This document shows, piece by piece, positions 44,204 through 59,303 of a stretch of 64,000 bases of DNA. Origin of the DNA: Bordetella holmesii ATCC 51541. Lineage in GTDB: Bacteria > Pseudomonadota > Gammaproteobacteria > Burkholderiales > Burkholderiaceae_B. The notes under the pieces are model-generated. The model made no database searches. It was given only the letters and a program-made list of their open reading frames with translations, and had not been told where the DNA came from. The stretch is from assembly GCA_000612485.1 (NCBI GenBank), contig CP007494.1:1240001-1304000 (forward strand). The letters run 5' to 3'. The translations under genes and the position numbers were made by a program. Numbering within the stretch: position 1 is the first letter of the stretch; every line of letters starts with the position of its first letter.

Positions 44204-45079
44204 TTAGTACGGCACCGACATAGAGCCCAGGGGTAAAAGACCTTCTTTCTGATGAGCCTGCACGAATTGCGCCGGCGTTAAATATCCGAGCGCGCTGTGA
44301 GGCCGATCGGTGTTGTACTCGACTCGCCAGTTTTCGATCAAGCTTTTAGCCTGTCGCAGGGACAAGAACCAGTGCTCGTTAAGGCATTCGTCGCGGAACT
44401 TGCCGTTGAAACTTTCGATATAAGCGTTCTCCACCGGCTTACCCGGCCGAATAAACGACAGCTTTACGCCTGCTTGGTAGGCCCCCAGGCGTCCAAGGCT
44501 CTTCCGGCGAACTCTGGCCCGTTGTCCACGGTAATAGATCGCGGCAGGCCACGCATCTCCGCCAGCCGTTGCAGCACCATGGCAACACGCAGTCCCGGCA
44601 ACGACGTATCGACCTCGATGGCCAGGCATTCGCGAGTGTAGTCATCGACGATAGTCAAACAGCGGAATCGGCGGCCATAGGCTAGGCCGTCGGCCACAAA
44701 GTCCATTGACCAACTCTGATTCGGCGCGATTGCCGCTGGGCGAACCACGCGCTCGGTCGCCGCGATTCGCTTACGCTTTCGTTTTCGCACGCTTAACCCT
44801 GCCAGACTGTACAGCCGCCAGATTCGCTTGTGATTTGCTTGCCAGCCTTCGCGACGTAAGAGCACATGGATCCTCCGATAGCCGTAGCGTCGTTTCGCCA
44901 CTGCCATCTCTTTCATGCGCTCGGTCAGCGCAGCATCGCCTGAGCGTGTGCTCTCGTAGGCAAACAGCGACCGCGAAATTCCTACCAGCCCACAGACCCG
45001 GGTAACACCCATGCTGCGCTCGGTCATTAATGTCCTGACCGCCTCGCGTTTGGCCTGCGGGCTGACTACTTTCGGCTTA
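44204..45079 (-). pseudogene. IS3-family orfB transposase with a two-base insertion
   Basis: The N-terminal part includes the region missing from copy 1 (VCGLVGISRSLFAYE, RRYGYRRIHVLLRREGW) and the first two DDE acids (WSMDFVADGL, ITVDNGPEFAG). After DAW the frame shifts because the run is GCCCCCAGG here but GCCCAGG in copy 1; the rest (YQAGVKLSFIRPGKPVENAY, with the catalytic Glu in IESFNGKFRDE) is in another frame. It is inactive alone. Copies 1 and 2 have different, complementary lesions. Confidence 0.88.
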
Positions 45080-45332
45080 GCAGATCCTGAAGCGCCGCCT
45101 TGTCCAGCATCGACTCGGCCAACAGCTTCTTGAGCTTGTTGTTCTCCTGCTCCAGCTCCTTGAGCCTCTGAGCGTCCGACACCGTCATGCCACCGAACTT
45201 CGCCTTCCAGTTGTAGTACGTTGCCTCGGAGATTCCGTGCTTGCGGCACAACTCTGCGGGCTTGGCACCTGCATCGGCTTCCTTGAGCACGCCGATGATT
45301 TGCTCTTCCGTAAATCGTTTCTTCATTGCCAT
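45066..45332 (-). CDS. IS3-family orfA (copy 2)
   Basis: This is an 88-residue helix-turn-helix / leucine-zipper protein identical to orfA in copy 1. It ends LLSRK followed by TAG. The overlapping orfB frame (AKPKVVSPQAKREA) begins upstream of that stop, consistent with -1 frameshifting on CGAAAG. Confidence 0.93.
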   Translation of the reverse strand: MAMKKRFTEEQIIGVLKEADAGAKPAELCRKHGISEATYYNWKAKFGGMTVSDAQRLKELEQENNKLKKLLAESMLDKAALQDLLSRK

Positions 45333-45386
45333 TCCTTTGGGAACGGACTCTACATCGATTTCGTACTAATCACGGGGAGCAGGTCA

Positions 45387-46162
45387 GTCCACCGCTGAAA
45401 CGGCACCGATCAACGACATCGGAAACAGATTGACCGACAGCTTCACCCCGTCCAGGCTCAGGCGCCGCGCCAATTGAAACGCCGAAGCCTTGGACTCCAG
45501 ATCCGCAAGATAGCGCTGTGCCGGCGCCAAGCCGGTGAACAACTGTTCCGGCGAGCCTCCGGATTGACTACGAATCAAAAACTCGAAGGAGGTGATCTCA
45601 CGCCGCATCGGGTCAACGATGGGTTGCAGTGCGAATGGATACTCCAAGCTGGGCAAATCCGCGTCCGGCGGGGCCGACGCCAACTCATGCTCCACAAATC
45701 GCCAGTTGTGTGCGGCATCTCCCTCGATGATGTGCCCGGTTCCGGCCGAGAGGGCGTACCACTCCAGGATCTTCACCACACGATCATCGCTACTGGCAAG
45801 CCTTGCCCGCGAGTTCATCTTCTGGCGGATGAGGGACGAGACCTGGGGCGACCTCAGCTTGCGCAGATCGAGCAGGGCCATCGAGTCGCCTTCGAAGCGG
45901 CGCGACGGCCCCTGGTCTCGCATCAGAAGCACGACATTGTCATGCCGAGGATCGCGCTGTATGGCATCAAAAGCTCGGCCACGGCGTAGTCACTTCCCTC
46001 CAGTAACTGGACGAAGTGGATGCCGTCGAACAACAAAATACCGGTAACGCTCAGCGACGCATTGCGCTGCTTGGCCAGGGCCAAAAGTTCTTGCAAAGCT
46101 TGCGGGCCGATGGCCCCAATGGCACGGCTGCGATAAATCAATGTAGATAACATGCTGCGCAC
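45387..46162 (-). pseudogene. BLUF-EAL blue-light photoreceptor, frameshifted and truncated by an IS
   Basis: From ATG 46153 (MLSTLIYRSRAI) there is a BLUF flavin domain with the photoactive residues Tyr7, Asn31 and Gln49 (HFVQLLEG). The frame then breaks at an A4 run (45969-45972, T4 in the coding strand); one extra T gives ELFDAIQRDPRHDNVVLLMR and joins it to a linker and an EAL phosphodiesterase domain (ALQPIVDPMRREITSFEFLI). The EAL domain is cut after about 85 residues (SVNLFPMSLIGAVSAVD) by the IS3 element. The intact form would sense blue light and hydrolyse cyclic-di-GMP. This copy cannot. Confidence 0.88.
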
Positions 46163-46702
46163 TCCTGCAACGCCGCTCTCAATTCAAAACCTTCGGGTCA
46201 GAACACCGAAGCGGCCAAGTGGTGCGGCATGCGCCTGGCTGTTGCGGCTCGGCAATGAGCGGGGGGGGCCACGAGCCTGCGAACTCGCCGGCCCGCAGCG
46301 ATCGGCACACGCCGAAGCACAGGCGCGCAGTGAGATGTCATCCATCACGGCGCCTCTATGTTTGGAGTGTTTTCCGACGCAGAAGTTCTGTATCCGACGC
46401 GCTCGCCAGCCGAGCAGGGACCCGTCGGCCACCTGAGCCACCAACAGAAAAGAGCAGCAACGGCAGCCCTTTTCGCCAACGCTGGACTCCCCGCAACTAC
46501 TCGCCGTATCTGCGGCAACGCCCCGGACGGCCCGAGACGAACTGAACTCGAATCTATCTCAGCATTTGGCTCAAACAGAATAGGCACAATATCGCGACCA
46601 TATAAAAAGCGGCTACTAAAAAGTAGACCGCTTTTTACTTGCAGAACACTGGCCAGCTTATCTTATGCCGGTTGGGCAACTATTCCCCAACCCCCACACG
46701 CA
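46163..46702. other. 540-bp intergenic region between gyrB and the BLUF-EAL relic
   Basis: No convincing gene is present. It contains a run of eight G (46261-46268) about 100 bp upstream of the BLUF-EAL start and an AT-rich hairpin (next entry) that terminates gyrB. The remainder shows no clear structure. Confidence 0.5.
46604..46636 (-). terminator. gyrB terminator
   Basis: AAAAAGCGG-CTACT, loop AAAA, then AGTAG and ACCGCTTTTT form a long hairpin with one unpaired base, with T/A runs on both edges. It lies about 67 bp past the gyrB stop and could act in both directions. Confidence 0.75.
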
Positions 46703-50345
<3,643 letters not shown>

Positions 50346-50347
50346 GG

Positions 50348-51805
50348 TCATCCTTTTAGAGTTTGTTCCAACACGTGCAGGGTATGGTTGAGCTCGGCCT
50401 GCTTGGCGCGGACGTCGGAAATCTTGCGCACCGCGTGCAGCACCGTGGTGTGATCCCGGCCACCGAACAGATCACCGATTTCGGGCAGGCTTTTCTGCGT
50501 CAACTCTTTGGCCAGATACATGGCGACCTGACGCGGCAGAGCAATATTCGCGGGCCGGCGTTTCGAATACATGTCGGCCACTTTTATCTTGTAGAAATCC
50601 GCGACGGTCTTTTGGATGTTCTCGACTGTAATCTGTCCGTTGGACACGGACAGCAGATCCTTGAGCGCCTCTTTGCAGACATCGACGTTGAGGATATCGC
50701 GTCCGTGAAAGCGTGCGTACGCCAGCACCTTGCGCAAGGCGCCTTCGAGTTCGCGCACATTGCTGCGCAAATGCTTGGCGATGAAAAACGCCACTTCCTC
50801 GGGCATGGGTACGCCTTCGGATTCTGCCTTGCGCAGCAGGATGGCCACGCGCATCTCCAGCTCCGGCGGCTCGATGGCCACCGTCAGTCCCGAGTCAAAG
50901 CGCGAGATCAACCGGCTGTCGATGCCGGAGAGTTCCTTGGGATAGGTATCGCTGGTGATGATGATCTGCTTGCGCTGCGCCACCATCGCCTCAAAGGCGT
51001 AGAAAAACTCTTCCTGGGTGCGGTTCTTGCCGGAGAAGAACTGAATATCGTCGATCAGCAGCAAATCCAGCGAATGGTAGTAGCGCTTGAAATCGTCGAA
51101 GGCCTTGCGTTGATACGCCTTGACCACATCGGAGACGTATTGATCCGCGTGCACATAGCGCACGCGCACCCCGGTCCCGGCAGCCACCATGGCATTGCCA
51201 ATGGCATGGATGAGGTGGGTCTTGCCCAGCCCCACGCCGCCATACAGGAACAACGGGTTGTACGAGGTCCCGGGATTCTCGGCTACCTGCAGGGCGGCCG
51301 CGCGCGCCAACTGGTTGGCCTTACCCGTGACGAAATTCTCGAATGTCAGATCGGTATTCAAGCGCGAACGCTCATACACGATATTGGCTGCATCGGCAGC
51401 CGCCGAAACCTGCACCGGCGGCGCGGGCGGCGGCGCCACCTCGACGCGCGCCGCAGTTGGCGGCATGGCAGGCGCGACCTGAGGCGCGGCCGCCTGAGCA
51501 GGCACCGCAGTAGAAGGGGCTGACGCACGTGGCGTCATGGACATGCGTGGCGTTGCGCTATGGCTGGGCAATTCGAACTGCACCTGCACCGGACGCTGAT
51601 ACCACTCGGTAGCCAGCGCCTCGATCTGATGCGAAAAGTTCTTGCGCACCCAATCCAGCTTGAAGCGATTGGGGGCAGCCACGCGCAACACCGCCTGCTC
51701 TTCGTCATAGGCAAGCGGCACCAGCGGTCGTATCCACGCGCTGATTTGTTGGGGGGGGAGTTCCTGCTCAAGACGACTGACGCAGGTCTGCCAGAATTCT
51801 TTCAT
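50348..51805 (-). CDS. dnaA: chromosomal replication initiator protein
   Basis: This 485-residue AAA+ initiator has domain I ([20 protein letters not shown]), a low-complexity Pro/Ala linker (about 90-145), the AAA+ motor with Walker [16 protein letters not shown] and Walker [11 protein letters not shown], and the C-terminal DNA-binding helix-turn-helix ([15 protein letters not shown]). ATG 51805 is chosen (MKEFWQTC); 51820 is an in-frame alternative. It initiates replication at the nearby origin. A consensus DnaA box lies about 45 bp upstream, so autoregulation is likely. Confidence 0.97.
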   Translation of the reverse strand: MKEFWQTCVSRLEQELPPQQISAWIRPLVPLAYDEEQAVLRVAAPNRFKLDWVRKNFSHQIEALATEWYQRPVQVQFELPSHSATPRMSMTPRASAPSTAVPAQAAAPQVAPAMPPTAARVEVAPPPAPPVQVSAAADAANIVYERSRLNTDLTFENFVTGKANQLARAAALQVAENPGTSYNPLFLYGGVGLGKTHLIHAIGNAMVAAGTGVRVRYVHADQYVSDVVKAYQRKAFDDFKRYYHSLDLLLIDDIQFFSGKNRTQEEFFYAFEAMVAQRKQIIITSDTYPKELSGIDSRLISRFDSGLTVAIEPPELEMRVAILLRKAESEGVPMPEEVAFFIAKHLRSNVRELEGALRKVLAYARFHGRDILNVDVCKEALKDLLSVSNGQITVENIQKTVADFYKIKVADMYSKRRPANIALPRQVAMYLAKELTQKSLPEIGDLFGGRDHTTVLHAVRKISDVRAKQAELNHTLHVLEQTLKG

Positions 51806-51849
51806 GTCGCTCTTGTTCAAACCTCGATTCTACCGCTTTTGGGCATGAG

Positions 51850-51858
51850 TTATCCACA
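51850..51858 (-). promoter_or_regulatory. DnaA box
   Basis: TTATCCACA, the exact consensus DnaA-binding nonamer, lies 29 bp upstream of the longer dnaA start (51820). Confidence 0.85.
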
Positions 51859-52196
51859 GCCCCCGGCGCCCCTCTGCCGCTAGGCCAGCGCCTAACTGAT
51901 TGACAAGACTGGGAAAACTTGCTGAAATGGTGGGCTTTTCCGAATTCTGCCTGTCAGAAGGTTCCGTTGGAACTGCACGGGAAGCGGCGAAAACCTCAGT
52001 ATCTCAGGGGCTTAGCCGCAAGCGTTACGCCCCAATGTGGTGAATGGGTCGGGCAAGCAGAACTTATGCCTGCCCGATTGATTTTTCACTTCGGGGGTGC
52101 CGCAGAGCTGTCACCCATAGTTTTGTACGCAGCGAGGGGTTCCGCCAGGAATCAACACCGGACCTCACTCCGGCCCCTTTTGCACCAACACCTTGT

Positions 52197-52226
52197 TTGA
52201 CCGGCTCGGCGAGCGCCATGTAATGT
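52197..52226 (+). promoter_or_regulatory. candidate rpmH promoter
   Basis: TTGACC, 18-bp spacer, TAATGT. It is oriented towards rpmH, with an expected leader of about 120 nt. Motif match only. Confidence 0.5.
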
Positions 52227-52350
52227 TCCCAGCCTCGAGCCCCGTCCCATGGCCAGCCCTCGTGCCGGCGTCGGGATACCCGCCCGGGTCATTGCAACCA
52301 GGAACCTCCAGGCAGCTTCCTACTGACTTTGTTCTTTTTGTGGATCGTCC

Positions 52351-52485
52351 ATGAAACGCACCTACCAACCTTCCGTCACCCGTCGCAAGCGCACCCACGG
52401 CTTTCGCTTGCGCATGAAGACCCGCGCCGGCCGCGCCATCCTGAACGCTCGTCGCGCCAAGGGCCGCAAGCGTCTGGCCGTCTAA
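52351..52485 (+). CDS. rpmH: 50S ribosomal protein L34
   Basis: The 44-residue, extremely basic L34 protein ([18 protein letters not shown] ... GRKRLAV) is identical in pattern to bacterial L34. It is too short for standard gene callers but unmistakable by sequence and by position ahead of rnpA. A TTTGTGG leader precedes the ATG. Confidence 0.97.
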   Translation: MKRTYQPSVTRRKRTHGFRLRMKTRAGRAILNARRAKGRKRLAV

Positions 52486-52606
52486 GCCCGGCGCATCGCT
52501 GCTCGACCTTTTGCCCGGATCACGACAAGCCCCTGGCGACGGCGTTACGCCCAGCCTGAAGCCTGTTTCCCTCCGGCAATCGGACGACTCTTCGATACAG
52601 TCCGTC

Positions 52607-52978
52607 ATGTCGTGCGCCACGCTTCCCGCGGAGGCGCGCTTGCATCGCCCCTCCGAGTTTGCCGCCGCCTTGAAAGGTCGGCGTCTGGCCCGAGGGGCGA
52701 TGTTCATTGTGAGCGCCGCTCCTGCCTCGCCAACTGGCGGGCAGAGTTCCTGTGCGCGTCTGGGATTGGTCATCGCCAAGCGGCATGCGGCACTGGCCAG
52801 TACCCGTAACGCGATCAAACGCGTCTTGCGCGAAGCCTTCCGGCACCAGCGCCTGGCCTTACCTGCACAAGACTATGTCGTACGCCTGCACAGCAAGGTG
52901 GGCCCTGTGTCCCTGACGGCTCTGAAGCGCGCGGCACGCAGCGAGGCCGACGCACATTTCGGACGTATTGCGCGATGA
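52607..52978 (+). CDS. rnpA: ribonuclease P protein component
   Basis: This 123-residue basic cofactor of the RNase P ribozyme matures tRNA 5' ends. It contains the RNR signature [13 protein letters not shown]. The frame is open upstream to 52511, but ATG 52607 ([15 protein letters not shown]) is the family-consistent start, since the family motif LHRPSEF follows. It lies 121 bp after rpmH and overlaps yidD by ATGA, forming the usual rpmH-rnpA-yidD-yidC transcript. Confidence 0.93.
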   Translation: MSCATLPAEARLHRPSEFAAALKGRRLARGAMFIVSAAPASPTGGQSSCARLGLVIAKRHAALASTRNAIKRVLREAFRHQRLALPAQDYVVRLHSKVGPVSLTALKRAARSEADAHFGRIAR

Positions 52979-53262
52979 TCCGAGCGTTGCTGATCGCACC
53001 CATCCGGTTTTACCGATTTTTCCTGAGCCCCTGGATCGGTCGCCAATGCCGTTTCACGCCCACTTGCTCGGCCTACGCGATCGAGGCGATTGAACGCCAC
53101 GGCGCGCGCCGCGGTCTGTGGCTGGCGGCACGCCGCATCGGCCGTTGCCATCCTTGGTCGCCCGGCGGGCTGGATCCCGTTCCAGAACCTGGCCAGGCAA
53201 AAAAAACCCGGAGCGGTGGCTGCTGCGACACCCATCCCCGTACCGGACACGATTGCAGTTAA
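52975..53262 (+). CDS. yidD: membrane protein insertion efficiency factor
   Basis: This 95-residue YidD helps the Sec/YidC pathway insert inner-membrane proteins. It shows the core [30 protein letters not shown] and [12 protein letters not shown]. The start overlaps the rnpA stop. The extra C-terminal residues after PVPEPGQ are poorly conserved. The gene is intact. Confidence 0.93.
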   Translation: MIRALLIAPIRFYRFFLSPWIGRQCRFTPTCSAYAIEAIERHGARRGLWLAARRIGRCHPWSPGGLDPVPEPGQAKKTRSGGCCDTHPRTGHDCS

Positions 53263-53303
53263 ACTGGCGGGCTTTGCTGTCCCGCCACTCTTCCTCAGGC
53301 ACC

Positions 53304-54992
53304 ATGGATATTCGACGAACTGTCCTCTGGATGATTTTTTCCTTCTCGCTGTTGCTCCTCTGGAACAACTGGCAGATCCATAACGGTAAGCCGTCGCTTT
53401 TTGGCCCCGCCCCGGCCAGCGCCGAACAAAAGGCGCCCGCCAATCCCGCGACCCCTGTGGTCAATGACGCCTCCACGCCCTCGGTGCCCAGTGCGCCAAC
53501 GGCGGCGGCCGCTCCTGGCTCGGTGCCCGGCAGCGTGGCCGTCGTGCCTGCTCAAGCCAAGGAAGTGGTCGTCACGACCGACGTCCTTCGCCTGACCTTC
53601 AGCACGACGGGCGCCCAATTGGTGCGAGCCGAACTGCTCAAGTATCCCGCCAGCGCCGACAACGATAAGCCCATGGTGCTGTTGGATCGTTCCGCCGATC
53701 TGACGTATACAGCACAGACCGGGCTGATTGGCTCGGGGCAAAGCTTCCCCACGCACCTGACGCCCTTTGCCATCACCACGCCCGATCGCGAACTCTCCGG
53801 CGACAAGCTGGTGATCCGCTTCGAAGCGGAGTCCGGCGGCCTGCGCGTAAGCAAGACCTACACGCTGGATCGCGGCAGCTACGACATCCACGTGCGCCAC
53901 GACGTGACCAACGTCAGCGACACGCCGCAAAGCCCCTCGGTCTACATGCAACTCGAGCGCGACGGCAACGACCCCGCCGGCACCTCGAGTTTCTATCACA
54001 CCTTCACCGGCGTGGCGGTGTACTCCGAGCAGGACAAGTTCCAGAAGATCACCTTCGGTGATATTGCCAAGAACAAGGCCAGCTACATCAAGCAGGCGGA
54101 CAACGGCTGGATCGGTATCGTTCAGCACTACTTCGCCACGGCCTGGGTGCCGCAGCAAGGCAAGCCCCGGACCAACGAGCTGCTGCAGGTCCAGCCCAAT
54201 CTGTTCGCCGCGCGCTCCATCGAAGCCCTCGGCCAGGTGGCGCCGGGCGCCAGCGCATCGTCCGAAGCCCAGTTGTGGGTCGGCCCGCAAGATCAGAAGG
54301 CGATGTCTGCCGTCGCTCCCGGCCTCGAACTGGTGGTCGACTACGGCTGGCTGACCATCATCGCCAAGCCGCTGTTCACCCTGATGACCTGGCTGCACAG
54401 CCTGCTGGGCAACTGGGGCTGGACCATCGTGGCCCTGACGGTGATCATCAAGGCGGTGTTCTATCCCCTGGCCTCAGCTAGCTATCGTTCGATGGCCCGC
54501 ATGAAGCAGGTCGCCCCGCGCCTGCAAGCCCTGAAAGAGAAGTTCGGCGATGACCGCCAGAAGCTCAACCAGGCCATGATGGAGATGTACCGCACGGAAA
54601 AGATCAACCCGCTGGGCGGCTGCCTGCCCATGGTGGTTCAGATTCCGGTGTTCATCGCGCTTTACTGGGTGCTGCTGGCCAGCGTAGAAATGCGCGGCGC
54701 CCCCTGGATTCTCTGGATCCACGACTTGTCCGTGCGCGACCCCTACTTCATCCTGCCGGCGGTGATGATGGGCACCATGTTCCTGCAGATCAGGCTCAAC
54801 CCCACGCCTCCGGACCCCGTCCAGGCCAAGGTGATGATGGTCATGCCTCTGGTCTTTGGCGGGATGATGTTCTTCTTCCCGGCAGGCTTGGTGCTGTACT
54901 GGTGCGTGAACAACACCTTGTCCATTCTGCAGCAATGGAGCATCACGCGCAGCATCGCGCGCCGCGCAACGGCGCCCGCCAAGCGCAGCTGA
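53304..54992 (+). CDS. yidC: membrane protein insertase YidC
   Basis: This 562-residue insertase has an N-terminal signal-anchor helix (about 6-22), a Pro/Ala-rich stretch, the large periplasmic beta domain (about 90-330) and the five-helix conserved C-terminal core starting near GWLTIIAKPLFTLMTWLH, with NWGWTIVALTVIIKAVFYPL, NPLGGCLPMVVQIPVFIALY and the last helices MFFFPAGLVLYWCVNN. It inserts and folds membrane proteins with SecYEG. ATG 53304 (MDIRRTVLW) is the standard start. A 14-bp perfect hairpin (55008-55040) follows the stop. Confidence 0.97.
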   Translation: MDIRRTVLWMIFSFSLLLLWNNWQIHNGKPSLFGPAPASAEQKAPANPATPVVNDASTPSVPSAPTAAAAPGSVPGSVAVVPAQAKEVVVTTDVLRLTFSTTGAQLVRAELLKYPASADNDKPMVLLDRSADLTYTAQTGLIGSGQSFPTHLTPFAITTPDRELSGDKLVIRFEAESGGLRVSKTYTLDRGSYDIHVRHDVTNVSDTPQSPSVYMQLERDGNDPAGTSSFYHTFTGVAVYSEQDKFQKITFGDIAKNKASYIKQADNGWIGIVQHYFATAWVPQQGKPRTNELLQVQPNLFAARSIEALGQVAPGASASSEAQLWVGPQDQKAMSAVAPGLELVVDYGWLTIIAKPLFTLMTWLHSLLGNWGWTIVALTVIIKAVFYPLASASYRSMARMKQVAPRLQALKEKFGDDRQKLNQAMMEMYRTEKINPLGGCLPMVVQIPVFIALYWVLLASVEMRGAPWILWIHDLSVRDPYFILPAVMMGTMFLQIRLNPTPPDPVQAKVMMVMPLVFGGMMFFFPAGLVLYWCVNNTLSILQQWSITRSIARRATAPAKRS

Positions 54993-55007
54993 TTCCGCTA
55001 CGCTCCC

Positions 55008-55040
55008 CGCAAACGGCCGCGCTTTATGCGCGGCCGTTTG
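55008..55040. terminator. long GC hairpin after yidC
   Basis: GCAAACGGCCGCGC, loop TTTAT, and its exact complement (14-bp arms). There is no T-run, so it may be a Rho-dependent stop or mRNA 3'-end stabiliser for the rnpA-yidC message. Confidence 0.6.
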
Positions 55041-55072
55041 CGTTGCGGCTTCCGGCTTGCCGCCATACGCAC

Positions 55073-55113
55073 AAAAAAACCCCCGGGTCAGTCCAAAGAC
55101 TAACCCCGGGGGT
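55073..55113 (-). terminator. katG intrinsic terminator
   Basis: A stem of ACCCCCGGG plus AGTC pairs with GACT plus CCCGGGGGT around a CAAA loop, with A7 on the plus strand (T7 in the katG transcript). It lies 18 bp past the katG stop. Confidence 0.85.
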
Positions 55114-55130
55114 CTGATCACACATACGGT

Positions 55131-57458
<2,328 letters not shown>

Positions 57459-57658
57459 TCATGCCGTGCGAGCAAGGACGACCGCGATGTGCCAGGTCCG
57501 ACCTGAATTTACGATCGGACATCTCGCATGCGGCTGACTATATACGAAGGGATGTGCAACCTGGGTTGATTGCTGCAATACACGCAATAGCGTGCAGCTA
57601 TGAAAAATAAGCCGGATTAATAAATTTCAAAATCACCACGCCGCGCATCCGAACCCTG

Positions 57659-57778
57659 TCAGCGGGTCTGGGTCAAAGAGATGGCCGCCTGAGCAGGCGT
57701 CGGAGAGGCCAAGGCCAACAAGGCAATGAACAGCGCCAGGGTGGCGCCAGCGACATAATCGGCCAGACGGGTGCGCAT
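57659..57778 (-). CDS. 39-residue small membrane or secreted peptide
   Basis: A short open frame not matching any known family: start at 57778 preceded by AGGA, then a charged N terminus, a hydrophobic core (ATLALFIALLALA), a PAQA cleavage-like site and the tail AISLTQTR. The pattern is that of a signal peptide with almost nothing behind it, or a single-pass small membrane protein. It stands alone in the katG-amidohydrolase gap. Its expression is unproven. Confidence 0.45.
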   Translation of the reverse strand: MRTRLADYVAGATLALFIALLALASPTPAQAAISLTQTR

Positions 57779-58055
57779 GTAGTTTCCTGAGACCGGCCTC
57801 GTGGTATGGAGGCCATGACCAGATTATGGAAACGCCGCACCCGTGCGCAAACGAATAAATCTGCCTTTGTTAAATCCCTGCAGTCATATGACACAGCGCT
57901 TGTTCCGTGCTCATCTGCTGACGATGAGCTTGTGATTATCCTGGGCCAATCGGAGGTGGTTTCACTGGGCACAGGCTGTTGATAACCTTGGGAACAAGCA
58001 TGTGAGCAAAATGTGCGCAGCCGGTGGATAAGCTATGTACAGCCTGTGCGCAACT
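57779..58055. other. intergenic region with DnaA-box-like sequences
   Basis: No gene is present. Two near-consensus DnaA nonamers occur: TGTTGATAA (57977-57985) and GGTGGATAA (58023-58031), each one mismatch from TGTGGATAA. TTATCC also occurs near 57935. The stretch lies about 6 kb from dnaA. Confidence 0.4.
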
Positions 58056-59255
58056 TCAGGCGATAGGCAGGAAGGCTTGCACCAATTTGACCCAATAGGT
58101 CGCTCCTACCGGCAACAAGGCATCGTTGAAGTCGTAATTGGGGTTATGCAACTGGCAGGGTCCCATGCCGTGGTAGCTCTCTAGACGGTGATCGCCATCC
58201 CCATTGCCCAGAAAGAGATAACACCCTGGGACTTTCTCCAGGAAAAAGGAGAAGTCCTCCGCCCCCATGAACTGCGGCACCTGGGGATTGACGTTTTCGG
58301 CACCAAACACGTCCTGAGCCACGCGGGTGGCGAAAGCCGTCTCGTTCTCCCAGTTGACCAGCGGCGGGTAGGCGCGCACGAAATCCAGCTCGCCGCTGCC
58401 GCCATAGACCTGGGGCAGGGTGGTGGCGATGCGGCGCATGTCGGCCTCGATCTTATCCAGCGCCTCCAGGGTGTAGGTGCGCACGGTGCCACGCAATACG
58501 GCTTCGCCAGGAATGACGTTGTAGGCGTCACCGGCGTGAATCTGGGTAATCGACAGCACTGCCGGATCCAGCGGGTTGCGGCCGCGGGAAATCACCGTCT
58601 GCAAGGCCTGCACCATCTCCGAGGCGATCACGATGGGATCGACCGCCACATGGGGCTGAGCCGCGTGGCCGCCCAAGCCTTTGATCACGATGTCCCAGCG
58701 GTTGCTCGACGCCATCGTGGGGCCGGTTCGAAAACCGAACTGATTGACTGGCATGCCCGGCATATTGTGCAAGCCAAACACCGCGTCACAGGGAAAGCGT
58801 TCGAACAGACCGTCTTCCATCATGGCACGCGCGCCAGCATTGCCTCCTTCTTCAGCAGGCTGAAAAATGAAGTTCACCGTGCCATCGAAATCGGGATGCG
58901 CTGCCAGATACTGGGCTGCGCCCAGCAGTATCGCTGTATGCCCGTCATGGCCGCAGCCATGCATGCGACCGGCGATGGTAGACTTATGCTCGAACCGGTT
59001 GTGCTCTGGCATTGGCAGGGCATCCATATCCGCGCGCAAGCCCACCGATCTCTTGCTGCTGCCGGCACGCAACACGCCCACCACACCCGTTTTCCCCAGC
59101 CCGGTGTGGACTTCCAATCCCAGCGCGCGCAGGCGCTCGGCCACCAGCGTGGACGTGCGCGTTTCCTGGAACGCCAGTTCCGGGTGAGCGTGGATATCAC
59201 GCCGCAAAGCCGTCAGGTCGCCGTGAGCGCGTTGGATTTCATCAATGGTTTTCAT
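58056..59255 (-). CDS. M20-family amidohydrolase (hippurate hydrolase type)
   Basis: This 399-residue dizinc hydrolase cleaves N-acyl amino acids such as hippurate or N-acetyl-amino acids. Metal-site segments are MHGCGHDGHTAILLG, the catalytic Glu in FQPAEEGG, and MGAEDFSFFLEKVP, plus RRDIHAHPELAFQE at the N terminus. It lies next to a dipeptide ABC transporter on the same strand, suggesting uptake and hydrolysis of small peptides or acyl-amino acids. ATG 59255 begins MKTIDEIQ. It is intact. Confidence 0.9.
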   Translation of the reverse strand: MKTIDEIQRAHGDLTALRRDIHAHPELAFQETRTSTLVAERLRALGLEVHTGLGKTGVVGVLRAGSSKRSVGLRADMDALPMPEHNRFEHKSTIAGRMHGCGHDGHTAILLGAAQYLAAHPDFDGTVNFIFQPAEEGGNAGARAMMEDGLFERFPCDAVFGLHNMPGMPVNQFGFRTGPTMASSNRWDIVIKGLGGHAAQPHVAVDPIVIASEMVQALQTVISRGRNPLDPAVLSITQIHAGDAYNVIPGEAVLRGTVRTYTLEALDKIEADMRRIATTLPQVYGGSGELDFVRAYPPLVNWENETAFATRVAQDVFGAENVNPQVPQFMGAEDFSFFLEKVPGCYLFLGNGDGDHRLESYHGMGPCQLHNPNYDFNDALLPVGATYWVKLVQAFLPIA

Positions 59256-59303
59256 AGTGATTACCGGAAAGGAGAGAACAGGTTTGCTTGTAGCACACGC
59301 ATT

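Larger units (their letters stand above)
44188..45386 (-). mobile_element. IS407-group IS3 element, copy 2 (full length)
   Basis: This 1199-bp copy has the same ends as copy 1. Its flanks do not match (TCTT left, GTCC right), so no target duplication is present, implying a deletion or recombination after insertion. It keeps the 267 bp missing from copy 1 but carries two extra C near 44480-44490 that break orfB. Confidence 0.92.
51821..52350. other. dnaA-rpmH intergenic region (origin-proximal)
   Basis: A 530-bp non-coding stretch between divergent dnaA and rpmH. It has one perfect DnaA box TTATCCACA (51850-51858), a TTGACA at 51900-51905 with 17-bp spacing to a weak TGAAAT, and the rpmH promoter candidate. 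No AT-rich unwinding element or box cluster is evident, so whether this is the functional oriC is unproven. Confidence 0.6.
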
